From Kitasatospora sp. NBC_00315 (GTDB lineage: Bacteria > Actinomycetota > Actinomycetes > Streptomycetales > Streptomycetaceae): 64,000 nucleotides of DNA. The stretch spans positions 7,998,001 through 8,062,000 of the forward strand of contig NZ_CP108025.1 of the NCBI RefSeq assembly GCF_041435095.1. Direction: 5' to 3'. Under the pieces are notes generated by a model, which saw only the letters and a program-made list of their open reading frames with translations, was not told where the DNA came from and searched no databases. Every line of letters begins with the position of its first letter. Position 1 is the first letter of the stretch. Of this stretch, positions 16,180-24,241 are shown one piece after another. The translations under genes were made by a program, and so were the position numbers.

Positions 16180-16560
16180 ATGACCGAACCCGCAGACCCG
16201 TCCTCCCCCCTCACCATCACCGCCCGCGAGAGCACACAGGGCCCCGTCGTCGCACCCGTCGGCGCGATCGACTTCGACAACGCCCCCCACCTGCGCATCG
16301 CGCTCCACGAAGTCCTCGACCGCATTCCCGCCCCACGGGTGGCTGTGCTGGACCTGTCCCAGGTCACCTTCTGCGACTCCAGCGCCCTCAACGCCATGCT
16401 CCTCGCCCACCGACAGGCCCAGCGAACCGGCACCCAGCTGCGCCTGGCCTCGCCGGGCGGGATCGTGGCGAGGATGCTGGAACTGACCGGTGCCGACCAG
16501 GTGTTCCCCGTCGACCGGCGACCCCCGCTCGACGCCGAACCGGACAGCAGGGTCGCCTGA
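16180..16560 (+). CDS. STAS-domain anti-sigma-factor antagonist
   Basis: 126 residues with one STAS domain. VAPVGAIDFDNAPHLRIAL and VAVLDLSQVTFCDSSALNAML match anti-anti-sigma proteins; the Ser pair in CDSSAL is where a partner kinase normally phosphorylates. The start ATG follows CAGGAAGG at 16164-16171. No anti-sigma kinase or sigma gene is adjacent, so its partner is encoded elsewhere. The 222 bases after it, to 16782, hold only degenerate GCCGGT/TTGC repeats. Confidence 0.9.
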   Translation: MTEPADPSSPLTITARESTQGPVVAPVGAIDFDNAPHLRIALHEVLDRIPAPRVAVLDLSQVTFCDSSALNAMLLAHRQAQRTGTQLRLASPGGIVARMLELTGADQVFPVDRRPPLDAEPDSRVA

Positions 16561-16782
16561 GAGAGCGGCGTCACCGGGGCCGCCGTCGGTTTCTCGCCCG
16601 GGGCGGCGGGTGCAGGTGCCCGGGCGGTTCTCCCGACGTTGCCGGTTGCAGGTTGCTCTTCGCCGGTAGCTCTCCGCCGGTTGCTTGTCGCAGCCTGCTG
16701 CGCCGGTGCTTCCGCGACCGGCCGGCCGCAGTCCGACGCCGCGGACGCGATTGGTTCGCTCCTGCCCGGGTAGCCGCCGACC

Positions 16783-18342
16783 ATGGGGACTGTTCACGAG
16801 GAAACCGAGCGCAAGTACGACGGCGTGCCCGGCCGCCCGTTGGTGGCGGCGGGACTTCCGGACGTCATCGACGTCGCGGCGGGGAAGGCGGAGAACCTGG
16901 ACGCGGTCTACTACGACACCGCGGACCTGCGCCTCCTCCGGTCAGGACTCACCCTGCGTCGCCGTACCGGCGGGCACGACCCGGGCTGGCACCTCAAGAT
17001 CCCGCGTGGTGACGGACACCGCAGCGAGTACGGCCTGCCGTTGGAGGCGGGGGAGGAGGAGAGTCCTCCCCGGGAGTTCGTCGTCCGCACCCGTGGCATC
17101 GCGCGGGGGATGGGGCTGCACCCGGTGGCGCGCCTGCACACCCGCCGTGAACGGGTGGTCCTGATGGATCCGGACGGCCGGCAACTGGCGGAACTCGCGC
17201 GCGACGAGGTGTGCGGGCAGGTCATCGACGCCGCGCGCACCGGGCGCCGCCGACCGGGTGGCGCGCCGGGCCCGAGCGGATCGGTCACCGACGTGACCGA
17301 GGTGATCGCCTGGACCGAGACCGAGGTGGAACTCATCAAGGGCCCGCGCGAGCTCCTCGACGCCGTGGACGAGGCACTGCGTGACCAAGGGCTCCAGCCC
17401 GCTGTGACCTCCTCCAAACTGGAACGGGTGCTCTCCGACCGCCTGCCGCCGCGTCCGCGACAGACCGAAGCCGCGGCCGGGTCCGTCGGCGAGGCGCTGA
17501 CGGCCTACCTGCGGGCGCAGACGGCGCAGATCCGCGAACTGGACCCGGCCGTCCGCCTCGACGAACCCGACGCGGTGCATCGGATGCGGGTCGCCGTCCG
17601 CCGGCTGCGGAGCGCGCTCACCGCACACCGCCGCCTGCTCGCAGCGTCGACGGTGGATCATCTGTCGGAGGAACTGCGCTGGCTCGGCCACGTCCTGGGA
17701 GAGGCCCGCGACGCCGAGGTGTTGGGCCTCCATCTCAGCGACCAGGCCGCGACCCTGCCCCCCGCGGCGCATCCCGGCCAGGTGGTCTCGCGCGTCCGCG
17801 CATGGTTCGGTGACCGCTACGCCGAGGCCCACCGCGCGGCCGTCCGAAGCATGGACAGTCGTCGCTACTACGCCGTCCTGGACGCCCTCGGCGAACTCGC
17901 CGCGGCGCCGCCGCTGCGTGGCCGGGCCGGCCACGGCCGGGCAGAGGTCCGCCGCGCACTGCGGCGGGAGAAGCGGCGAACCGGGCGGCGGCTCGACCGC
18001 GCCCTGGACATGGCGCCGGGGCCCGGGCGCGACCGCGCGCTCCACCGCGCCCGCAAGGCCGCCAAGCGAGCCCGGTACACGGCGGAGAGCGTGGCGCCCC
18101 CGACCGGGTCCGGAGCCCGCCGCTACGGCAAGCGGATGAAGAAGATCCAGCAGGCGCTCGGAGCGCATCAGGACGGTGTGGTCGCCGAGCAGGCCGTGCT
18201 GGCGCTGGCCGCGGCGGCCACGGGCGACGGAGGCGGCACGGACGTGGCGTTCGGGTACGGCGTGCTCTACGCGATGCAGCGGCAGGGCGCGCAGGAGCAG
18301 CTCGACACGGCGCGGCGCCAGTGGGATCGCCTGGACCACTGA
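16783..18342 (+). CDS. CYTH and CHAD domain protein
   Basis: 519 residues. An N-terminal CYTH domain (about 5-200) shows the ETERK triphosphate-tunnel motif at residues 7-11 and YYDTADLRLLRSGLTLRRRTGG. A C-terminal CHAD domain (about 225-515) follows, a bundle of helices with conserved His and Arg/Lys residues (VHRMRVAVRRLRSAL, KAAKRARYTAE) that binds polyphosphate. CYTH domains hydrolyse triphosphates, so the protein may act on or sit on polyphosphate granules. The inorganic-triphosphatase activity is inferred. No operon partner; an 11-base repeat array follows. Confidence 0.93.
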   Translation: MGTVHEETERKYDGVPGRPLVAAGLPDVIDVAAGKAENLDAVYYDTADLRLLRSGLTLRRRTGGHDPGWHLKIPRGDGHRSEYGLPLEAGEEESPPREFVVRTRGIARGMGLHPVARLHTRRERVVLMDPDGRQLAELARDEVCGQVIDAARTGRRRPGGAPGPSGSVTDVTEVIAWTETEVELIKGPRELLDAVDEALRDQGLQPAVTSSKLERVLSDRLPPRPRQTEAAAGSVGEALTAYLRAQTAQIRELDPAVRLDEPDAVHRMRVAVRRLRSALTAHRRLLAASTVDHLSEELRWLGHVLGEARDAEVLGLHLSDQAATLPPAAHPGQVVSRVRAWFGDRYAEAHRAAVRSMDSRRYYAVLDALGELAAAPPLRGRAGHGRAEVRRALRREKRRTGRRLDRALDMAPGPGRDRALHRARKAAKRARYTAESVAPPTGSGARRYGKRMKKIQQALGAHQDGVVAEQAVLALAAAATGDGGGTDVAFGYGVLYAMQRQGAQEQLDTARRQWDRLDH

Positions 18343-18357
18343 TGCCCGGAACCCGGT

Positions 18358-18434
18358 TCTGAGCCTGATCTGAGCCGGATCTGAGCCGGTTCGGAGTCGG
18401 CTCGGAGCCGGTTCTGAGCCGCGCCGGAGCCCGA
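18358..18434. repeat. 11-base tandem array, seven copies
   Basis: Seven head-to-tail 11-base units of the form TCTGAGCCGGT, some diverged (TCGGAGTCGGC, CCGGAGCCCGA), from 18358 to 18434. It lies just after the CHAD gene and 107 bases before the DJ-1/PfpI start. Confidence 0.9.
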
Positions 18435-18540
18435 TACCGGACCGCGCGACCCGCTCGGCCGTTCCGATGTTTCGCCCGTCGACGAACGGCAAGGCGAGCC
18501 AGGACAGCATCATCGTCGTCGCCGAAACGGAGTGATCATC

Positions 18541-19113
18541 GTGGTCTCCCTGCAGGGCAAGTCCGTCGCCTTCCTGGTCGCCCCCGAAGGGGTGGAGCAG
18601 GTCGAGCTGACGGAGCCGTGGAACGCGGTGCGGGAGGCGGGAGGCACCGCCGTACTCGTGTCCACCCGAGAAGGGCTCGTCCAGGCGTTCAACCACCTGG
18701 ACGCCGGGGACACCTTCCCCGTCGACGCGGCGCTGGACGGCAGCGTGGAGGGGGCCGCCGCCACCGCCGCCGGATTCGACGCCCTGGTGCTGCCGGGTGG
18801 CGTGGCCAACCCCGACCAGTTGCGGACGGATCCGGCGGCGGTGGCGTTCGTCGGGGCGTTCTTCGCGACCGGCAAGCCCGTGGCGGCGATCTGTCATGCC
18901 CCGTGGACCCTCATCGAGGCTGATGTCGTTCGCGGTCGCACCGTGACCTCATGGCCGAGTCTGCGGACCGACCTGGAGAACGCGGGAGCCCACTGGACCG
19001 ACCAGCGGGTCGAGGTGTGCTCGGCCGGCCCGGCCGTCCTCGTCACCAGCCGCAAGCCCGACGATCTGCCCGCCTTCAACGAGGCGCTGGTCGAGCAGTT
19101 CGCCAAGGCCTGA
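18541..19113 (+). CDS. DJ-1/PfpI-family protein (type 1 glutamine amidotransferase-like)
   Basis: 190 residues. The sequence has SVAFLVAPEGVEQVELTEPW, LVLPGGVANPDQLR and the nucleophile elbow AAICHAPW (Cys118), the signature of PfpI/YhbO-type stress proteins linked to glyoxalase or deglycase activity. GTG at 18541 is preferred because GGAG at 18529-18532 is well spaced for it; a GTG at 18532 overlaps that site. It follows the 11-base repeat array. Two stem-loops lie beyond the stop. Confidence 0.9.
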   Translation: MVSLQGKSVAFLVAPEGVEQVELTEPWNAVREAGGTAVLVSTREGLVQAFNHLDAGDTFPVDAALDGSVEGAAATAAGFDALVLPGGVANPDQLRTDPAAVAFVGAFFATGKPVAAICHAPWTLIEADVVRGRTVTSWPSLRTDLENAGAHWTDQRVEVCSAGPAVLVTSRKPDDLPAFNEALVEQFAKA

Positions 19114-19144
19114 GCCGACCACCGTCGGGGACGGGGCGTCGGGG

Positions 19145-19177
19145 ACGGGGCGTCGCACCCGGGGTGGGACGCCCCGT
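19145..19177. terminator. Stem-loop between convergent genes (first of two)
   Basis: ACGGGGCGTC (19145-19154) pairs with GACGCCCCGT (19168-19177), 10 bases, loop 13, starting 31 bases after the DJ-1/PfpI stop and facing the convergent aminopeptidase gene. Confidence 0.65.
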
Positions 19178-19181
19178 TCGG

Positions 19182-19207
19182 CGGGTCGGCCGATCTCGGC
19201 CGACCCG
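19182..19207. terminator. Stem-loop between convergent genes (second of two)
   Basis: CGGGTCGGCCGA (19182-19193) and TCGGCCGACCCG (19196-19207) form a 26-base perfect palindrome interrupted by two bases. It could serve as a bidirectional terminator. Confidence 0.65.
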
Positions 19208-19229
19208 ATTCGCCGGTGCGCGGGTGAGT

Positions 19230-19263
19230 CGGTGAACGGTCAGGGCCGGTGAACGGTCAGGGC
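19230..19263. repeat. 17-base tandem duplication covering the aminopeptidase stop codon
   Basis: CGGTGAACGGTCAGGGC is present twice without spacing (19230-19246, 19247-19263). The second copy contains the stop of the minus-strand gene (19257-19259); the first carries the same stop triplet further on. Confidence 0.95.
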
Positions 19264-20024
19264 AGGGTGAGGATGCGGGGGCCGTCCTCGGTGATGGCGA
19301 CGGTGTGTTCGATGTGGGCGGCTCGGCTGCCGTCGGTCGTGCGCAGCGTCCATCCGTCCGGGTCGGTGCGGTACTCGTCGCGTCCGCCGGCCATGAGCAT
19401 GGGTTCGATCGCGAGGGCGAGGCCGTGGCGCAGGGAGAAGCCTCGGCCGGGCCGTCCCCGGTTGGGGATGTGGGGGTCCTCGTGCATCCGGCGGCCGATG
19501 CCGTGGCCGCCGAAGTCGGCCGGCATGCCGTAGCCGCCCTCGCGTGCGACCGTGCCGATGGCGTGGGAGATGTCTCCGACGCGGTGGCCGACGACGGCGG
19601 CCGCGATGCCGGCGTCGAGGGCCTGCTGGGTGGCGGCGATGAGCTCCAGGTCGGCGGGGCGGGCGGTGCCGACGGTGAAGCTGATCGCGGCGTCACCCGT
19701 CCAGCCGTCGAGTTCGGCCCCGCAGTCGATGCTGACCAGGTCACCGTCGGCCAGGCGGTGGTCGTCGGGGATCCCGTGCACCACGGCGTCGTTGACGGAG
19801 GCACAGATCACGGCGGGGAACGGGACGGGGGCGAAGGCCGGCCGGTAACCCAGGAACGGTGACCGTGCTCCGGCCGCGGTCAGAACGCCGCGGGCGGCTT
19901 CGTCCAACTCGCGCAGGCGGACTCCCACGGCCGCCGCTTCGCGGGCGGCTGCGAGCGCGTGGGCCACGACGCGTCCGGCCTCCCGCATCATGTCCAGTGC
20001 CGTGTCGGTCTTGATCTCCACCAT
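19257..20024 (-). CDS. map: Methionine aminopeptidase, type I
   Basis: 255 residues, normal for type I enzymes that trim the initiator Met in the cytoplasm. All five metal ligands can be seen: Asp in VSIDCGAEL, Asp in WTGDAAISF, His in GGHGIGRRMHEDP, Glu in LAIEPM and Glu in IEHTVAITEDG. The active-site His is in AVVHGIPDDH. GAGGAG at 20035-20040 sets the ATG. It is divergent from a small HTH gene across a long palindrome, which suggests regulation unlike a plain housekeeping copy. It lacks the N-terminal zinc-finger extension of some actinobacterial paralogues. Confidence 0.95.
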   Translation of the reverse strand: MVEIKTDTALDMMREAGRVVAHALAAAREAAAVGVRLRELDEAARGVLTAAGARSPFLGYRPAFAPVPFPAVICASVNDAVVHGIPDDHRLADGDLVSIDCGAELDGWTGDAAISFTVGTARPADLELIAATQQALDAGIAAAVVGHRVGDISHAIGTVAREGGYGMPADFGGHGIGRRMHEDPHIPNRGRPGRGFSLRHGLALAIEPMLMAGGRDEYRTDPDGWTLRTTDGSRAAHIEHTVAITEDGPRILTLP

Positions 20025-20058
20025 GTCGTCGTGACTCCTCGCGATGCGATGCAATCCA

Positions 20059-20080
20059 ATACTTATACCGGTATTAGTAT
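20059..20080. promoter_or_regulatory. 22-base palindrome between map and the HTH gene, with overlapping promoters
   Basis: The 22 bases are symmetrical about ACCGGT except for one mismatched pair. On the plus strand the last six bases TAGTAT (20075-20080) form a -10 box seven bases before the HTH gene ATG, so that mRNA is probably leaderless. On the minus strand TATAAG (20067-20062) could be the -10 for map. A protein bound here would block both. Confidence 0.75.
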
Positions 20081-20087
20081 CACGGGT

Positions 20088-20363
20088 ATGGTGAGAGTTC
20101 CTCTGAGTCCGTACGAACGGCAGCGCGGAGAGCGCTTCGGGGCCCTGCTCCGTCGGGCCCGCGGTGACCGCAGCATGGTGGACGTGGCAGCGGCGGCCGG
20201 AGTGTCCGCGGAAACGCTCCGGAAGATCGAGACCGGCCGGGCCCCGACACCGGCCTTCTTCACCGTGGCGGCCCTGGCCCATGCACTGGGCCTGTCACTG
20301 GACGACCTGGCCGGTGCCTTCGCCGAGGATGCCGTCGGCGGTGACCAGGCCATGTCGGCGTGA
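20088..20363 (+). CDS. Small XRE-type HTH transcriptional regulator
   Basis: 91 residues, nearly all one Cro/C1-type helix-turn-helix (RFGALLRRARGDRSMVDVAAAAGVSAETLRKIETGRAPTPAFF, about 17-60) followed by LAHALGLSLDDLAGAF. ATG at 20088 lies seven bases after a TAGTAT -10 box and no ribosome site precedes it, pointing to leaderless translation. It starts beside a palindrome it probably binds, giving autorepression and control of the divergent aminopeptidase gene. Effector unknown. Confidence 0.88.
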   Translation: MVRVPLSPYERQRGERFGALLRRARGDRSMVDVAAAAGVSAETLRKIETGRAPTPAFFTVAALAHALGLSLDDLAGAFAEDAVGGDQAMSA

Positions 20364-20381
20364 GCGTCGGGAGTGCGGTGC

Positions 20382-20561
20382 TCAGGCAGCCCGCTGCGCC
20401 GCGAGCGGCTCGTCGGCCCCCGGCCGGTCGTCTACCACCAGCCGCAGGTGCGGCTGCTGCCGCGGCTCCCGGGGCTGAGCGAACACACGCTCCTCGAAGC
20501 GGGACAGCAGGATCACCGCGGCGAGCAGCAGCGGAGGTATCAGCAGGGCGAGCACGATCAT
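20382..20561 (-). CDS. Small membrane protein with one N-terminal helix
   Basis: 59 residues: MIVLALLIPPLLLAAVILL, a single membrane segment, then a charged tail with FEERVF and PHLRLVVDDRP. The ATG at 20561 follows AGGAG with good spacing; longer upstream starts have none. It is convergent with the HTH gene, 18 bases apart. The short conserved-looking pattern is common in streptomycetes; function unknown. Confidence 0.75.
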   Translation of the reverse strand: MIVLALLIPPLLLAAVILLSRFEERVFAQPREPRQQPHLRLVVDDRPGADEPLAAQRAA

Positions 20562-20926
20562 GAGTGGTCTCCTGGTACGAGGGTCGTGTGCCGGGGCGCC
20601 TGCCCGCACTTCTCACTCCGATGCGTCGGAGAGCAGGCCCGGATGGGGTCGATCGGGCACGAGGCTTCCCCGCCGACCCGATCCTCCATCCACCGGGAGC
20701 AGGTACGTCCGACGGTGTCGGCAGCAGTGTCCGGCGGCGACAGGACCGTGCCCGAACGGGACTGCCGCGCGCCCGCGCCGGCGCTGCGCCCGCGCCCGCG
20801 CACTGCGCCCGGGCCCCCAGCCGCGCCCCGCGCCTTCACTCGCGCCCTCGCCCGGGCCGCCGACCGACCCCGGGCAACTACCCGGGGTGCCCGCTTGCCC
20901 GGCGGCGGAGAGGGTAGGGGCAGCCC

Positions 20927-21685
20927 ATGAGCGCCGACGAGACCGCCAGGTCCACCGGGCCGGCCGAGTACGCGGTGTCGGCCGAGTTCTACGACCTCCT
21001 GCAGGCCGAGGACGACCGCCGCCGAGCAGAGGGACGATTCGCCGAAGCCGCCCGAAAGGCGCGGGTGGGCGTCATCGACGCCGGGGCCGGAACCGGCATC
21101 GTGACCGAGGTCCTGGTGGGCGCCGCCGCAACCCCCGTCCACGCGGTCGAACCCTCGGCGGCGATGCGTATCGCGCTCTTCGCCCGTCTCGCGCGGCTCG
21201 GCGCGGACCAGCGGGCCCGCATCACCGTCCACCCGGAGACCTTCGGCGCCTGTGGCCTGCAGGAGGCAGCCGACCTGGCGGTCGCCTCGAACGTGGTCGC
21301 CTGCCTGGAGCCGGCCGCGCGCAGGGCGCTGTGGCCGGTGCTCCTCACCGCGCTCGTCCCCGGGGGCCTGCTGCTTTTCGACCCTCCTCCGCCGGAGGTC
21401 CCCGCGATGACGGAGAGCCGGCCGCTGCCGCCGGTTCGTCTCGGACCCGACCTGTACCGCGTCCGGCGCACGTGCACGCCCGATCGCGGGGTGATCACCG
21501 TGCGTTTCGACTACCAGGTCGAGCGCGACGGCCGGTTGCTGCGCGGGGAGCGGGAGAGCTTCCGAATGTGGCCGGCCGCTCCCGGCGACATCGAGGGGGA
21601 GCTCACCGCCACCGGCTTCGAGATGGTCCGGGCGCCGCGGGCGGATCTGGTCGCGGCCCGGCGGCCCGATCGGCGTCCGGCGTAG
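20927..21685 (+). CDS. Class I SAM-dependent methyltransferase
   Basis: 252 residues. Motif I is VGVIDAGAGTGIVTEVL with an acidic residue after the next strand (VHAVEPSAAM), motif IV-like DLAVASNVVACL, and a late strand GGLLLFDPPPPE. This Rossmann-type fold transfers methyl from SAM; the acceptor is not evident. It begins with AEYAVSAEFYDLLQ, a common start in small-molecule methyltransferases. GAGGGTAGGGG precedes the ATG. It stands alone. Confidence 0.85.
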   Translation: MSADETARSTGPAEYAVSAEFYDLLQAEDDRRRAEGRFAEAARKARVGVIDAGAGTGIVTEVLVGAAATPVHAVEPSAAMRIALFARLARLGADQRARITVHPETFGACGLQEAADLAVASNVVACLEPAARRALWPVLLTALVPGGLLLFDPPPPEVPAMTESRPLPPVRLGPDLYRVRRTCTPDRGVITVRFDYQVERDGRLLRGERESFRMWPAAPGDIEGELTATGFEMVRAPRADLVAARRPDRRPA

Positions 21686-21791
21686 TCGGCGACTCGTCCG
21701 GGATCCGGCCGAGCGTCGCGGGTGAACACCCCGGTACGCCCGGGTGGCCGGGCCGGTACGCGTGGTACACCCGGGACGTGCCGGCGGCGCG

Positions 21792-21831
21792 TGTCCGGTG
21801 TCGGTCCGGTCTGTCCGGTGTCGGTCCGGTC
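21792..21831. repeat. 20-base tandem duplication
   Basis: TGTCCGGTGTCGGTCCGGTC occurs at 21792-21811 and again at 21812-21831, about 110 bases before the PP2C gene start, followed by further CGGTCCGG half-copies. The spacer 21686-21940 shows no gene. Confidence 0.9.
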
Positions 21832-21940
21832 GGTCCGGCGGCCGACCGTGGCGGCCGGCCGTAGGGCCGCCGGAGTGAACCTCGCCCTGCTCCCGCGCCC
21901 CGCGCACCGCAGGCGCTCGCCCATGAGGTGGGCTGGTGCC

Positions 21941-23155
21941 ATGACATCCGACCCCATCCAGCTCAACCTCGGCGAAGAGCTCCTGGAGGAGTTCCTCACC
22001 CGCAGGCGCACGTTCGACCCGGCGGATGTTCCGGCGATGGCCAACCGCTACACCGAGAGCCTGGGCATCGGAAGCAGCACCGTCTACCTGGCCGACATCC
22101 AGCAGAACCTGCTCTTCCCGATCTCCGGCGGCCCCGCGGTTCCGATCGAGGGGACGCTGGCGGGATGGGCGTTCCGGACCTCCTCGCTGAGGGTCGCCGA
22201 GAGTTCCGGCGGAGGGCTGGCGGCGTGGTTCCCGCTGATCGACGGGGCGGAGCGACTCGGGGTCCTGCTCCTGGAGGCGTCCGCGCTGGATCGCCCCGCG
22301 TTGCGGCGCTGCCGGATGCTGGCGGGGCTGCTCGCCATGGTGATCACCTCCAAGCGGGACACCAGCGACAGCTACTCCCGGACCACCCGGGTCGACACCA
22401 TGTCGCTGCCGGCCGAGATGCTGCGTGCCTTCCTTCCCCCGAGGACCGTCAGCACCGACCAGGTGGTGTCCACCGCCGTCCTGGAACCGGCCTACAACCT
22501 GGGTGGCGACGCCTTCGACCACTCCTTGGCCGCTGGGGTCCTGCACGCGGCGGTGCTCGACGCCATGGGGCACGACCTGGCCTCCGGCCTCGCGGCCGCC
22601 GTGGCGCTCGCCGCCTGCCGCAACGCCCGGCGCAACGGCGCCGACCTCCCGGATCTCGTCAGCAGTATCGACGACGCGCTCATCGAGTGGATCCCGGACC
22701 GCTTCGCCACCGGCGTCTTTCTCCGGCTCGACCTGGCCACCGGCACCCTGCACTGGTCCAACTGCGGCCACCCGGCGCCACTGCTCATCCGTGACCAGGA
22801 GGTGGTGACCGACGCGCTGTCGTCCGCTCCCGAACCGCCCCTCGGCCTCTCCGGACTGATGGAGGGCACCCGCAGCACCAACACCGCCTCCCTGCACCCG
22901 GGGGACCGGGTCCTGCTCTACACCGACGGCATCATCGAGGCGAAGGGCGCGCACAACGAGCTGTTCGGCCTGGAGCGGTTCGCCGACTTCGTGATCCGGG
23001 CGACCGCCGCCGGCGAGATGGCCCCCGAAGCCCTGCGACGCCTGATCCACGCTCTCCTCGGGGACCAGGGCAGCACACTCACGGACGACGCCACCATCAT
23101 GATGATCGAATGGCAGCCCCCGTTCCCGCGGAACGCGGACGGCAGCCCGGCGTAG
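21941..23155 (+). CDS. GAF plus SpoIIE-type PP2C serine/threonine phosphatase
   Basis: 404 residues. The N-terminal 165 residues form a GAF-like sensor. A PP2C/SpoIIE domain follows (about 170-395): YNLGGDAFDHSL and VLDAMGHDLASGLAAA carry metal-binding Asp residues, LHWSNCGHPAPLLI and RVLLYTDGIIEAKG are the conserved strands, and DDATIMMIEW holds the last Asp. Such phosphatases dephosphorylate STAS anti-anti-sigma proteins. The STAS protein gene at 16180 is 5.8 kb away, so a partnership is only possible. GAGGTGG at 21925-21931 supports the ATG at 21941. Confidence 0.9.
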   Translation: MTSDPIQLNLGEELLEEFLTRRRTFDPADVPAMANRYTESLGIGSSTVYLADIQQNLLFPISGGPAVPIEGTLAGWAFRTSSLRVAESSGGGLAAWFPLIDGAERLGVLLLEASALDRPALRRCRMLAGLLAMVITSKRDTSDSYSRTTRVDTMSLPAEMLRAFLPPRTVSTDQVVSTAVLEPAYNLGGDAFDHSLAAGVLHAAVLDAMGHDLASGLAAAVALAACRNARRNGADLPDLVSSIDDALIEWIPDRFATGVFLRLDLATGTLHWSNCGHPAPLLIRDQEVVTDALSSAPEPPLGLSGLMEGTRSTNTASLHPGDRVLLYTDGIIEAKGAHNELFGLERFADFVIRATAAGEMAPEALRRLIHALLGDQGSTLTDDATIMMIEWQPPFPRNADGSPA

Positions 23156-23224
23156 GCGCGCGGCGGCTGCCGGGAGCACCCGTCCGGGCGGCGGCCGGAG
23201 TGGCCCGGCGGGCCGGCGCCCGGT

Positions 23225-23941
23225 TCAGTGCAGCACGCTGACCGCGCGGGCGATGACGAGCAGGGAGGTCAGCAGCGCGGCGATGCTCTCCACGCTCATC
23301 AGGAGCTTGGCCCGGGTGGAGAGCGGCATGGTGTCGGTGGGACTGAACGCGGTGGAGTTGGTCACCGAGACGTAGAGGTAGTCCGGGAGGGTGGGTACCC
23401 AGTCGGACGAGCCGCTGGCGCCGTCCGCGACCTCCTGGACGGCGTCGTCGTTCTCGTCCTGCGAGAAGCGGAAGTCCGCGAGCGGGAGTTCGGCCCGGGG
23501 GGCCTGGGTGCGGGCCACGGGGCCACCGCGGTCGAGTTCCCAGTAGGCGAGGCCGAAGACGATGATGTTGGTCAGCCATACCTGGAGGGCGGCGACCAGC
23601 AGCTGCCCGCCGTCCTTGACCTCGGAGGACACCAGGGCGTGGATGAGGATGCCGAGCGAGGTCAGGTTGCTGAGCCCGATCAGCAGGACGAGGGACAACG
23701 ACAGTACGCGCGAGATCCGCGTCTGGCGGGTGAGCCGCTTCGGGTTGACGGCCACCAGCGGTACGAGCAGAAGCAGTTCCAGTGCCGGGAGGACGTAGCG
23801 CGGCGCCACCAGCAGCTGTTGGGGGAGCGCCACGTACAGCAGGATCGCCGTCAGGGTGGCCAGCACCCCGGGCAGCCGCGCCTCCCCGCGCCGTTCGTGC
23901 CTGGGGTGCCGGAACCGCGACTCCTCACGACTGCGCGCCAT
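23225..23941 (-). CDS. Multi-pass membrane protein of unknown function (DUF1345-like pattern)
   Basis: 238 residues with about five to six hydrophobic helices (ATLTAILLYVALP, ALELLLLVPLVA, VLSLSLVLLIGL, LLVAALQVWLTNIIVFGLAYWEL, LLMSVESIAALLTSLLVIARAV). A conserved-looking YLYVSVTNSTAFSPTDTMPL stands before the last helix, at the position where ion-channel-like proteins carry a selectivity loop; it lacks the TVGYGD signature. GAGGGAG precedes the ATG at 23941. Converges on the phosphatase gene. No function assigned. Confidence 0.8.
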   Translation of the reverse strand: MARSREESRFRHPRHERRGEARLPGVLATLTAILLYVALPQQLLVAPRYVLPALELLLLVPLVAVNPKRLTRQTRISRVLSLSLVLLIGLSNLTSLGILIHALVSSEVKDGGQLLVAALQVWLTNIIVFGLAYWELDRGGPVARTQAPRAELPLADFRFSQDENDDAVQEVADGASGSSDWVPTLPDYLYVSVTNSTAFSPTDTMPLSTRAKLLMSVESIAALLTSLLVIARAVSVLH

Positions 23942-24071
23942 GACCACTCCCTCTCGCCAGGGGAACGCGCCACGGTGGGTATTCCCGTACACCGTCTTGT
24001 CGCTGAAGCGCCTCCTCACACCCGCCGCGGGCCGGTGACTTCGGAGTGTGGCGACCACGGTTCGTCGCCGT

Positions 24072-24150
24072 CGGCCGTGCTTCGCCGGGTCCTGGGGTCG
24101 GCGTCGGCGGTCGTGCTTCGCCACGTCCTCGGGTCGGCGTCGGCGTCGGC
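24072..24150. repeat. Imperfect tandem repeat of about 45 bases
   Basis: CGTGCTTCGCCGGGTCCTGG followed by GGTCGGCGTCGGCGGT is repeated once as CGTGCTTCGCCACGTCCTCG plus GGTCGGCGTCGGCGTCGG. It lies between two minus-strand membrane-protein genes (gap 23942-24241), where no gene is seen. Confidence 0.7.
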
Positions 24151-24241
24151 GGCGGACTCGGCATGAGGACGGTGGGCGGAGGTGCTGTTCCCGGCTTCCG
24201 TCCGGGTCGACGAGGTAGCGCCGGGGGCTCGCTCGGCCGGG

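Noticed and set aside
20558..23179. Long minus-strand frame opposite the methyltransferase and PP2C genes
   Set aside because: Low-complexity Gly/Arg/Asp composition and no domains; both genes on the plus strand are recognisable.
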